Program-made: the position numbers and the translations under genes
Shown here: piece by piece, positions 35,690-42,368 of the stretch
How the letters are laid out: each line of letters opens with the position of its first letter
Position numbering within the stretch: the first letter of the stretch is position 1
The notes under the pieces: generated by a model
The model's input: only the letters and a program-made list of their open reading frames with translations
Database searches by the model: none
Told to the model about the DNA's origin: nothing
Assembly (NCBI RefSeq): GCF_023149135.1
Contig: NZ_JAIWJX010000002.1
Location: 3,162,001 to 3,226,000 of the forward strand
Origin: Fictibacillus marinisediminis
GTDB lineage: Bacteria; Bacillota; Bacilli; Bacillales; Fictibacillaceae
Direction of reading: 5' to 3'
DNA length: 64,000 bases

Positions 35690-35977
35690 TTATATCAGAT
35701 CGTGTTCTTTTATATACGAAAGCATTTTCTCTTTCTCCCGGTCGGTAAACTTGTATTCACAGTCAACCCCTTCGTCATGAACAATAAAATCCTGTACCTC
35801 GCCCTCACGATCGAACACAACGAGTGCACTCGGATCATATAGATCACCAGGGAGTTTCGTCTCCGCTGACAAATCAAAATTCAGGTACACATTGATCCAA
35901 TGCTCACCCTTCATTACTTCCGGATAAAAAGCGGTAAAATCCGCTTCAAAATAATTTTGAAATCCATACTTATACAT
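35690..35977 (-). CDS. Small hypothetical protein cotranscribed with cvfC-like gene
   Basis: A 95-residue acidic protein (MYKYGFQNYFEADFTAFYPE onward), no signal or membrane segment. ATG 35977 follows GGGGGAACATT; the upstream open frame to 36073 has no ribosome site. Separated by 3 bp from the CvfC-like gene, so the two form an operon. The family is not recognised. Confidence 0.78.
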   Translation of the reverse strand: MYKYGFQNYFEADFTAFYPEVMKGEHWINVYLNFDLSAETKLPGDLYDPSALVVFDREGEVQDFIVHDEGVDCEYKFTDREKEKMLSYIKEHDLI

Positions 35978-36080
35978 AATGTTCCCCCGTATTGGCTCTA
36001 GCTTCTTTTTTATTATAAACAATCGGAGGAAAGGAAACAAAGATGGCGGTTTCTTTGGTGTTCGAGTTGACATAATTAGG

Positions 36081-36155
36081 TTTTGGCGGGTATTTAGGAG
36101 AATTTGGCGGGTAAACTCTCTGTTTTGGCGGGTATTTTTTTATTTTGGCGGGTAA
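36081..36155. repeat. Tandem TTTTGGCGGGTA array, 20-21 bp period
   Basis: Four copies of TTTTGGCGGG start at 36081, 36102 (first T replaced by A), 36123 and 36143, each followed by TA. A fifth, decayed one may be at about 36164. The spacing of about two helical turns puts every copy on one DNA face. Read on the minus strand the 21-bp unit gives short YPPK-like peptides, but no real gene is apparent. It lies upstream of the two-gene operon at 35977. Confidence 0.8.
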
Positions 36156-36213
36156 TTGCTTCATTCCGGCTTGTAAATGAATTCCGAGTCCTCGATCTGA
36201 ATTGAAAAAACGT

Positions 36214-36263
36214 AAAAAGAGACGATTTCAGCCCGAAAATCATTCGGCTCAACCATCATCTCT
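36214..36263 (-). terminator. Intrinsic terminator of kynB
   Basis: On the minus strand AGAGATGAT...AGCCGAA pairs with TTCGGGCT...ATCGTCTCT, then TTTTTACG. Confidence 0.7.
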
Positions 36264-36272
36264 TCATTCACA

Positions 36273-36899
36273 TTATATTTCTCTCAATACCGCGCGCACA
36301 GGACTGCCATCCGCATCCTTTAACGGCAGCGGCAGCGCGATCAGCTCATATTCTCCTGGCTCCACATCATCAAGGACGATACCTTCCAGGATATTAATGC
36401 CGTTTTGAAGCAAGGCATGGTGTGCAGGAAGCGCTTTGCTGTCGAGGACATCTACAGACGGCACATCAACTCCGATAAGCCTCACACCTTTTTCTGATAA
36501 AAAAGCAGCCAGCTCTTCATCTAGATAGGTGATCTTTTCCGGAAACACGGTTCTGTCCTGCCAAGAGCCTGTTTTCAGCAGCACACGCTCCGCTCCATCC
36601 AGCGGTTGATCTGCCAAATCCTCTGGAGCGATGACCTCTTTGCCCGTAACATCTACCACTATTGCTCTGCCGGCATAGAGCTCAAGATCCAGCTCCAGTA
36701 CCCGTTTTCCTTCACTATCAAAGTGATACGGCGCATCAATATGGGTGCCGGTGTGCGTGCTCATTTCCACTTTACCGACATTCACGGATCCTGATTCTGC
36801 TTTCGTCCAGGCTAAATCAAACGAGTACGGGGTGTCCCCCGGCCAGGTCGGAACGGACGAGGTCAAAGGCATGGAGATATCGATCAGTTTTCCAGCCAT
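36273..36899 (-). CDS. kynB: Kynurenine formamidase
   Basis: A 208-residue cyclase-fold enzyme hydrolysing N-formylkynurenine to kynurenine and formate. STHTGTHIDAPYHF carries the metal-binding HxGTHxDxPxH motif, and VDVPSVDVLDSKALPAHHALL is typical of bacterial KynB. Its start overlaps the end of kynU at 36899, so the genes are translationally coupled. No tryptophan dioxygenase gene (kynA) lies in the operon. Confidence 0.93.
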   Translation of the reverse strand: MAGKLIDISMPLTSSVPTWPGDTPYSFDLAWTKAESGSVNVGKVEMSTHTGTHIDAPYHFDSEGKRVLELDLELYAGRAIVVDVTGKEVIAPEDLADQPLDGAERVLLKTGSWQDRTVFPEKITYLDEELAAFLSEKGVRLIGVDVPSVDVLDSKALPAHHALLQNGINILEGIVLDDVEPGEYELIALPLPLKDADGSPVRAVLREI

Positions 36900-38167
36900 T
36901 ACGCAATCACCTCTCTTACGTTTGAAAACTTTTCATACTGCTTCTCACCCATGATTTTTTTTAGCCGCTGAACCGCTTCATGTACATCTTCAAAAGAGGT
37001 ATAAAGTGCAACAGGAGCAAGGCGGATCACATTCGGTGCACGAAAATCCGGCACGATGCCGTTCTCTTTTAAACTTTTGCAGATTCTCGCTGCTTCATCA
37101 TGCTCCAGGCAAACATGGCCACCGCGACGTATATCATCCCTCGGATTTCCGATCGTAAATCCAAAGCCAGCAAGTTCGGTCTCAATCAGCTCCATCATAT
37201 AGCGTGTCAGATTAAGAGATTTTTCTCTTAGCCGGTCCATTCCCGCTTCCTCAAAAATTTCAAGCGAACCGATTAATGGGGCCGTGCTTAACACGTGCGG
37301 AGTGCCGATCTGAAAGGCTCCCGCAGTATCTGCCGCCACGAAGTCATGATTCATGTCAAACTGTTTATCTTTATTGGAACCGAACCAGCCTGCTAGTCCA
37401 GGCTCTTTTCCAAAATGTTTCGCATTAATATAGAGTCCCGCAACACTGCCCGGTCCCGCGTTCAAATATTTATAGTTGCACCAGAAAGCAAAGTCAACAT
37501 TCCATTCCGAAAGTTGATGAGGCACTGCCCCAATGGAATGGCATAAATCAAAACCGATCAATATTCCGCGCTTGTGGGCCTCATCCGTTAAGCGTTTCAT
37601 ATCGAGCAGCTGCCCGCTTCGGTAGAGCACGGAGGGCAGCACAATAAGAGCTGCTTCATCCGTCATGGCCTTGATGATGTCTTCTTCCTCAATCATCCTG
37701 CCATCACGGCTTTTCACTCTGATCAGATGCTGGCCAGGGTCCAAGCTTCTTAAAGCCAGCTGGCTTTTCAGTGCATAAATATCTGAGGGAAAGGTCAGCT
37801 CATCGGCTAAAATTTTCGTTTTTGATCCTGAAGGTTTAAAAAAAGTGGATGTGAGCTGATGGAGGTTTCCAGTGGTGGATCCAGTAATAATGACTTCCTC
37901 CGGGTTTGCTCCAATTAGTGGCGACAATTTCTTCCCTAGTTCCTCGCTAAGTGTATACCATGGATGCTTTCCGTCCATCCAGCCGTCAATACCGCATTCC
38001 TTCCAATCATTTAGCGACTCCAACAGTGATTTCTCAGCTCTTTTCGACAAAAGCCCCAGCGAATTGCCGTCCAAATACAACACGCCTTCTTTTAAATAGA
38101 ATTCGTTCTTAAAGTTTTTCAGAAAATCTTTTTCGTCCAGTTCTTTCCATTTCCCTAATTCCATCAC
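36899..38167 (-). CDS. kynU: Kynureninase
   Basis: A 422-residue PLP enzyme cleaving kynurenine to anthranilate and alanine. [12 protein letters not shown] at the N-terminus, [12 protein letters not shown] (phosphate site), [13 protein letters not shown] and [15 protein letters not shown] with the PLP Lys are the kynureninase blocks. The start at 38167 is GTG, immediately followed by ATG; AAGGGG is 7 nt before the GTG, so either may be used. First gene of a kynU-kynB operon. Confidence 0.94.
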   Translation of the reverse strand: MMELGKWKELDEKDFLKNFKNEFYLKEGVLYLDGNSLGLLSKRAEKSLLESLNDWKECGIDGWMDGKHPWYTLSEELGKKLSPLIGANPEEVIITGSTTGNLHQLTSTFFKPSGSKTKILADELTFPSDIYALKSQLALRSLDPGQHLIRVKSRDGRMIEEEDIIKAMTDEAALIVLPSVLYRSGQLLDMKRLTDEAHKRGILIGFDLCHSIGAVPHQLSEWNVDFAFWCNYKYLNAGPGSVAGLYINAKHFGKEPGLAGWFGSNKDKQFDMNHDFVAADTAGAFQIGTPHVLSTAPLIGSLEIFEEAGMDRLREKSLNLTRYMMELIETELAGFGFTIGNPRDDIRRGGHVCLEHDEAARICKSLKENGIVPDFRAPNVIRLAPVALYTSFEDVHEAVQRLKKIMGEKQYEKFSNVREVIA

Positions 38168-38375
38168 TCATTCGCCCCTTTTTTGCTCTCTCTGTTTATC
38201 TTAAACAATTCAAGGGAAAGCATCAATGAAAACGCTTACTTTACAATAATATTACAATTATGTAACGGCCAAATTACGACAGATTCCTAAAGAATAAGAT
38301 ACTATAATAAAATTGTGTATTAAGCACTAGTAATTGGTTAAAATTGTATGAATTAAGTGACTGTCGGGAATGCCA

Positions 38376-38486
38376 CCCTCCAGTTAAAGGGCAAACATCG
38401 CTGAAAAGCATGGACGCAAAATCACAGGTCTAAGGTGACTTACTATGATGGCTGGATTACCTGGAAAACCACCAATTTCAGGAGGG
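38376..38486 (+). promoter_or_regulatory. Possible riboswitch expression platform: anti-SD CCCTCC and SD GGAGGG
   Basis: CCCTCC at 38376-38381 is complementary to the sinI ribosome site GGAGGG at 38481-38486 and overlaps the first two bases of P1. Pairing with the ribosome site and P1 formation compete, so ligand binding could release the site and raise SinI synthesis. This is inferred from base pairing only. Confidence 0.45.
38380..38464 (+). ncRNA. Cyclic-di-GMP-I (GEMM-I) riboswitch upstream of sinI
   Basis: The sequence carries the GEMM-I core in order: AAAGGGCAAAC, a short hairpin with GAAA loop (GCT-GAAA-AGC), GGACGCAAA, ACAGGTCTAAGG (receptor side) and TATGATGGCTGG. Stem P1 forms between CCAGTTAA (38380-38387) and TTACCTGG (38457-38464) with one mismatch. 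The A, C and G positions that contact c-di-GMP in known structures (GGGCAAAC, GGACGCAAA) are kept. No U-tract terminator precedes the next gene, so control is likely at translation. Confidence 0.9.
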
Positions 38487-38490
38487 AAAC

Positions 38491-38646
38491 ATGGAAACCG
38501 TAAAAAAAACAGAGCTTGATCGTGAATGGGTAGCCTTACTATTACAAGCCAAAAAGCAAGGTTTAAGCATGGAGGAAGTTCGTAGCTATCTTCAAAAAAC
38601 GTACATACCATCAAATGAGCGAATATTTAAAGCGACATCAATGTGA
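38491..38646 (+). CDS. sinI: SinI-like antirepressor, 51 residues
   Basis: A 51-residue protein, MET...ELDREWVALLLQAKKQGL then SMEEVRSYL, which is the SinI dimerisation helix-turn-helix pair (in SinI: ELDQEWVELMVEAKEANISPEEIRKYL). SinI binds SinR and lifts its repression of biofilm matrix genes. The ribosome site is AGGAGGG at 38480-38486, ATG at 38491. Its stop codon lies within the terminator hairpin. sinR follows 80 bp downstream, as in B. subtilis. A c-di-GMP riboswitch forms its leader. Confidence 0.9.
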   Translation: METVKKTELDREWVALLLQAKKQGLSMEEVRSYLQKTYIPSNERIFKATSM

Positions 38647-38656
38647 TGTCGCTTTT
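38629..38656 (+). terminator. Intrinsic terminator between sinI and sinR
   Basis: AAAGCGACATCA pairs with TGATGTCGCTTT around the sinI stop codon. It would separate riboswitch-controlled sinI from sinR, which then needs its own promoter. Confidence 0.85.
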
Positions 38657-38727
38657 GGTCTATTTACAGCCTATCGTCCCTAAATGTATAATAGAAGCAA
38701 AAATTGTAGTAAAAAAGAGGGATTAAC

Positions 38728-39057
38728 GTGATTGGTGAACTTGTAAAAAAATATCGCAAAGAAAAAGGTCTATCTCTATCCTCACTAGCAGAACGAGCAG
38801 GTATCGCCAAATCCTATCTCAGCTCCCTTGAGCGAAATATACAAACAAATCCTTCTGTACAGCTGCTTGAAAAGCTGGCAGCTGTCCTGGATATTCCTGT
38901 TGAAAAATTGCTGAATGAAAAAGCTGAGATCAATGAGGCGGAGCTGGATTATGAATGGGCAGAGCTCGTAAAAGAAGCTATGGAGTCTGGTGTCAGCAAA
39001 GACCAGTTTAAAGAATTTCTTGAATTCAACAAATGGAAAAATAAAAATCAAAGCTAA
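38728..39057 (+). CDS. sinR: SinR-family master regulator of biofilm formation
   Basis: A 109-residue regulator: N-terminal Cro/CI HTH (IGELVKKYRKEKGLSLSSLAERAGIAKSYLSSLERNIQTNPSVQ) and a C-terminal SinI-binding/oligomerisation region (LDYEWAELVKEAMESGVSKDQFKEFLEFNKW). The match to B. subtilis SinR runs the full length. The GTG start at 38728 has AGAGGGA upstream. Likely targets are the SinR-type boxes before the tapA-like operon at 43.2-43.4 kb. Confidence 0.95.
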   Translation: MIGELVKKYRKEKGLSLSSLAERAGIAKSYLSSLERNIQTNPSVQLLEKLAAVLDIPVEKLLNEKAEINEAELDYEWAELVKEAMESGVSKDQFKEFLEFNKWKNKNQS

Positions 39058-39088
39058 ACCGGCACCCTTTAGCGGCGCCGGTTTTTTT
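39056..39088 (+). terminator. Intrinsic terminator after sinR
   Basis: AAACCGGC pairs with GCCGGTTT, then TTTT. Confidence 0.85.
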
Positions 39089-39327
39089 CATACTGAGATA
39101 TCGATGATCGGAACAAGTTCTTTAAATTGATAATGTCCGATATAGGCAGTGGATAGAGGTTCTCTCTTCTCCCACTTCAGAATTTGTTTTTTTACATAAT
39201 CAAATGGGGCTCTTCCTCTTAGCTCATCATTAATAAAAATTTCACAGATGTTGCGGCCCATGTACACGACCTTTACTTTATTCCCCGCTACTTCACATAA
39301 ATAGACTCCATTGCCAAGGCGGATCAT
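39088..39327 (-). CDS. Small hypothetical protein, last gene of the matrix operon
   Basis: A 79-residue protein (MIRLGNGVYLCEVAGNKVKV onward, with FINDELRGRAPFDYVKKQI) predicted as mostly beta with one helix. Its start overlaps the stop of the second SinR-like gene by 4 bp, so it is translationally coupled to it and probably functionally linked. The family is not recognised. Confidence 0.75.
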   Translation of the reverse strand: MIRLGNGVYLCEVAGNKVKVVYMGRNICEIFINDELRGRAPFDYVKKQILKWEKREPLSTAYIGHYQFKELVPIIDISV

Positions 39328-39662
39328 TTCGCTTCATCATCCTTTGTCTGCTGTTTCCAGCTTTCATACCGTATAAACGTTCGGATTTCCTCCTGATTAA
39401 TTCCCATTTCCTTTGCCTGAATGACGAGTTCCATCCACTCCTGGTCCAATATATCTGCTTCTAGATTAATGACCTTTTCCACAGGCACCTCCAGGGCTTT
39501 CGCCAGCTTTTTAATCATATGTGCGGACGGGTTATTTTTATGATTTTCTATGCTGCTCAAGTATCCTTTAGAGATTCCAGCCATCTCAGCAAGCCTTGTC
39601 ACACTGAGGCCTTTCTCCATCCGGATCCTCTTAATCTGTGTTCCTAATTTCCTCACGATCAC
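39324..39662 (-). CDS. Second SinR/SlrR-like repressor inside the matrix operon
   Basis: A 112-residue protein with both SinR parts: HTH (LGTQIKRIRMEKGLSVTRLAEMAGISKGYLSSIENHKNNPSAH) and a SinI/SinR-type dimerisation region (LDQEWMELVIQAKEMGINQEEIRTFIRYESWKQQ). B. subtilis SlrR has the same layout and forms a mutual-inhibition switch with SinR. Here the gene is the sixth of the tapA-like operon, overlapping the sortase stop by 4 bp. GTG at 39662 with AAGGAA upstream. Confidence 0.9.
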   Translation of the reverse strand: MIVRKLGTQIKRIRMEKGLSVTRLAEMAGISKGYLSSIENHKNNPSAHMIKKLAKALEVPVEKVINLEADILDQEWMELVIQAKEMGINQEEIRTFIRYESWKQQTKDDEAK

Positions 39663-40303
39663 CGACTTCCTTTGCTGGTTAACAACCTTTCCTCAATTAA
39701 CTTGGCCTTCACAATATACCGGTGTGTCGGATGTTTGAACGGGTGACAGGTAATTAACGTGATGATATTTTCATTTTTACTGCTATGTAAGACTGATAGG
39801 TCTGCTGGTTTGACGATTTTTTTGGCGATCATCCGGTAGATCAGCTTTTCTTTTTTGGTTTCAATCGTGATAAGGTCTCCGGTTTTCACTTCTGTCAGCC
39901 GATTGAATTGCTTGCCGTACGTATAGCTTCGGTGGGCTGCGATCGCTGCATTTCCTTCTTTACCAATCGGCGAAGTGCCGGAAACGTGTCCAGCTGCAAC
40001 CTTCAGGTTGGACAGGCTGGCACCTTCTACAATCGGCAAGCGGAGATGGATCCGCTTGATCTCAAGAGTTCCGAGCATACTGTTCGGTAAAGGATCTTTC
40101 CTGACCGGTTTGGTTTCATTTTTCGTTTCAGTAAGAACAGGACCCAGCTTTTTATAGCTGCTGACTGCCTGTTTGGTTGGCGGGTGATCCCATGATTGAA
40201 GTAAGTGGTTTTCCTTGTTCGTATAATAGTAGTTTATTAGTTTTGGGTAACACATCGTTATGATGCCTGTGAGTATAAGTAGATATGCGATCCACTTCAT
40301 CAC
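39659..40303 (-). CDS. Class D-type sortase in the matrix operon
   Basis: A 214-residue membrane-anchored transpeptidase: N-terminal helix (WIAYLLILTGIITMCYPKL), sortase fold from about residue 74 (NSMLGTLEIKRIHLRLPIVEG), catalytic His124 (AAHRSY), Cys186 (TLITCHP) and Arg195 (THRYIV). It begins at the base after the stop codon of the LPXTG protein, so that protein is the obvious substrate. It would join the LPKTG threonine to cell-wall peptide. Confidence 0.92.
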   Translation of the reverse strand: MMKWIAYLLILTGIITMCYPKLINYYYTNKENHLLQSWDHPPTKQAVSSYKKLGPVLTETKNETKPVRKDPLPNSMLGTLEIKRIHLRLPIVEGASLSNLKVAAGHVSGTSPIGKEGNAAIAAHRSYTYGKQFNRLTEVKTGDLITIETKKEKLIYRMIAKKIVKPADLSVLHSSKNENIITLITCHPFKHPTHRYIVKAKLIEERLLTSKGSR

Positions 40304-41008
40304 TCAGTCCTTTTGAAAAGGATTGGGAATGATGGAGTTCTTCATGAGGAGCAAAATAAGACCGGATGAAAAGATAAAGAATCCTAGAATGATAGTTGGA
40401 TAAGGACTGGTTTCACCCGTTTTCGGTAAAGTAGATATGTCTGGGTTGTTTGATGGCGGATCAGTATGTTTTGACGGCGGTGTATTGTTGTCTGTTGTGG
40501 TATCATCTTGATCGGTTGGTGGACTCGTATCAGAATCACCTGTTAACAAGACAAGTTCAAATTCTGTTTTCAGCCCCTGAAATTCATTGCCGGATTCCCA
40601 GGGAAATGAGATGGTTGCAGTCAATTCTTCTTCTGAATGAGAGTCCAGTTTACGCGGTGCAAGCTTTTGAAACTGGCTCAGCTGTCCATCAAATAGTATT
40701 TTGGATTTGTCTTGGATTTTTATATGAAACTTGTTAAATAATCTTTTCGAACCGCTTTTAAAATGAGATTTAGAGCTATACGTAAAAGGAGCGTCCCCTT
40801 TATTTTTCACAACTAATGTTCGAGTGGCCCAGTCTCCCGGTTTCATATTGTTAACGTTGAAGAATTCTTCGGTGGGAGAGACGGCGAGGTCGATTTTAGC
40901 GGGTACGCTTGAAGCACCGGTGCTGCCTGATGGATAAAAAGTAACGAGTGTCAGCAAAATAATGCAATAAATAGAAACTAGCTTAAATGCAGTTGATTTA
41001 TGGCTCAT
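40304..41008 (-). CDS. LPXTG-anchored protein with TasA/camelysin-like domain
   Basis: A 234-residue surface protein: signal peptide (residues 1-31), a domain containing NMKPGDWATRTLVVKNKGDAPF, close to the KIKPGDWMTRSFQLKNDGN block of the neighbouring TasA-like protein, a Thr/Pro/Asp linker (158-192), the sorting signal LPKTG (194-198), a membrane helix and a KD-terminated tail. It looks like a TasA-family member adapted for covalent wall attachment. GGGGGAAAAATA precedes the ATG. A terminator-like hairpin separates it from tasA. Confidence 0.9.
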   Translation of the reverse strand: MSHKSTAFKLVSIYCIILLTLVTFYPSGSTGASSVPAKIDLAVSPTEEFFNVNNMKPGDWATRTLVVKNKGDAPFTYSSKSHFKSGSKRLFNKFHIKIQDKSKILFDGQLSQFQKLAPRKLDSHSEEELTATISFPWESGNEFQGLKTEFELVLLTGDSDTSPPTDQDDTTTDNNTPPSKHTDPPSNNPDISTLPKTGETSPYPTIILGFFIFSSGLILLLMKNSIIPNPFQKD

Positions 41009-41061
41009 TATTTTTCCCCCGCACTAGGCATTAATTGATGCGTTCAACCTTCTTGAATGTA

Positions 41062-41094
41062 TTTATAAAAAGAAAGGTGGGGATATCCCCACCT
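41062..41094 (-). terminator. Hairpin after tasA-like gene, inside the operon
   Basis: AGGTGGGGATATCCCCACCT is a perfect 20-base dyad, followed on the minus strand by TTCTTTTTATAAAT. It probably lets most transcripts stop after tasA, with a fraction reading on into the LPXTG, sortase and regulator genes. Confidence 0.8.
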
Positions 41095-41107
41095 CCCATT
41101 GAAAAAG

Positions 41108-41704
41108 TTACCTTTCAACACCTGCGCCTTGTTTGCCTTCAAAAGTCCATTTAAGTTCTAGTTTATCACCTTGGAATTTATTTTGGTCTTGGCCGTTGTC
41201 TACAAATTCATATTGAACGTAAAGAGTATCGGATGTCCCTGCTGCAAGTTTTCCGCCTCTTTCATCTAACCAAGGGATGAATACTTGGTTTTCAATAGCA
41301 TCTGGTGTCATATTTTTTAGTTGATCCAATGTAGTGTAGAAAATAACTCCATCAGTCTTATCCGCGTTTACTAAGAAATTAACACGGATATGTTTACCAA
41401 AATCTTCACCGGCATTATTACCGTTAGCATCAGTTACTGTATAAGAAGTTTTCAAGAGAACCTTTGCAATATCTAGATTCCCATCATTCTTAAGTTGGAA
41501 CGAACGTGTCATCCAATCACCTGGTTTAATTTTGTCAACATTAATGATAGTAGTAGGAGCGGCGTTTAAGTCTAAAGTACCAGCTGCAAATGTTGCATTT
41601 GTATCTACGCTGTCACTAAAGTACGCATAAGTCCCCCCACCTACTAAAGACAATCCTAATGCTGCTGAAGCTACCCCTAGACCTAATTTCTTTTTCAAAC
41701 TCAT
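41108..41704 (-). CDS. tasA: TasA/CalY-family amyloid matrix fibre protein
   Basis: A 198-residue secreted protein. KKKLGLGVASAALGLSLVGGGTYA is nearly the same signal peptide as B. subtilis TasA; processing by the adjacent SipW is expected. The mature part has YFSDSVDTNATFAAGTLDL and KIKPGDWMTRSFQLKNDG, the TasA/camelysin (Peptidase_M73) pattern. The length is nearer to B. cereus CalY (about 197) than to B. subtilis TasA (261). ATG 41704 follows GGGAGGAAAATTAAA; the ORF's earlier start is not supported. The product forms biofilm fibres. Confidence 0.93.
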   Translation of the reverse strand: MSLKKKLGLGVASAALGLSLVGGGTYAYFSDSVDTNATFAAGTLDLNAAPTTIINVDKIKPGDWMTRSFQLKNDGNLDIAKVLLKTSYTVTDANGNNAGEDFGKHIRVNFLVNADKTDGVIFYTTLDQLKNMTPDAIENQVFIPWLDERGGKLAAGTSDTLYVQYEFVDNGQDQNKFQGDKLELKWTFEGKQGAGVER

Positions 41705-41792
41705 TTTAATTTTCCTCCCTATCCCCATTTCAATGGGTATGTAGTTTTTTATATTGAACCTGCAAAGATTTTTCTCTGCAGAGTTGCAACCA

Positions 41793-42368
41793 TTAATTGC
41801 TTGCTGGCGGTGTATCTTCTTTCTTTGTTACTTCCACTTCCCTTATGGCTTTCCAGATGGTGAGCACAGAGTAGATGAGAAGAAGAATTCCGGGAACGAT
41901 CATCAATAAAGTGGTTCCTTTTTTGGATTGAGCAAATTCCATCCCGTATCCTACATAAGGAACGGTGAAGCCTTTGTACTGAGCGACTACATTGTTGGCA
42001 AGCACTGGCTCCAAGTCAGGGGCATCATTGTTATCGCCCTTTGTTACATAACTTGTGTTTGCCCCGCTGCCTTTTACTTTGTAAATTCTGTGGGTAATCA
42101 ATTTATCTTCAGAAGCCTTGAAGGTGATGACGTCGCCTTTTTTGAAGCGGGTCATGTCTCCTCCTGGCTTAACTGCTATGATTGAGCCTGTATGGATACC
42201 TGGTTCCATGGATCCTGATAAGACTGTTTTTAGTTGATATCCCAGAAAGTTAGGAGTTCCTCCTGATGCTTTTGACGAGATGACTACAAATCCCATAAAC
42301 AATAGAGTTGCAAATAATACAGTTGTAACAATATTACTTAGCCATTTTTTAATTTTGATTGTCTTCAT
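41793..42368 (-). CDS. sipW: Signal peptidase I, SipW (ER-type)
   Basis: A 191-residue membrane signal peptidase of the archaeal/ER type: catalytic Ser53 in LSGSMEP, His93 in ITHRIYKV in place of the usual Lys, TKGDNNDAPD further on, and membrane helices at both ends. In B. subtilis SipW processes TasA and TapA. ATG 42368 follows AAGGTGATC; its first codons overlap the 3' end of the tapA-like gene, indicating coupling. Confidence 0.94.
   Translation of the reverse strand: MKTIKIKKWLSNIVTTVLFATLLFMGFVVISSKASGGTPNFLGYQLKTVLSGSMEPGIHTGSIIAVKPGGDMTRFKKGDVITFKASEDKLITHRIYKVKGSGANTSYVTKGDNNDAPDLEPVLANNVVAQYKGFTVPYVGYGMEFAQSKKGTTLLMIVPGILLLIYSVLTIWKAIREVEVTKKEDTPPASN

Noticed and set aside
36081..36160. 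The regularly spaced GGCGGGTA units as a CRISPR array
   Set aside because: Units are about 12 bp with 9-10 bp between them, no 25-35 bp repeats and no cas genes.
35970..36164. 64-codon minus frame with YPPK repeats as a gene
   Set aside because: No ribosome site, low complexity follows from the 21-bp repeats, and it overlaps the start of the supported gene at 35977.
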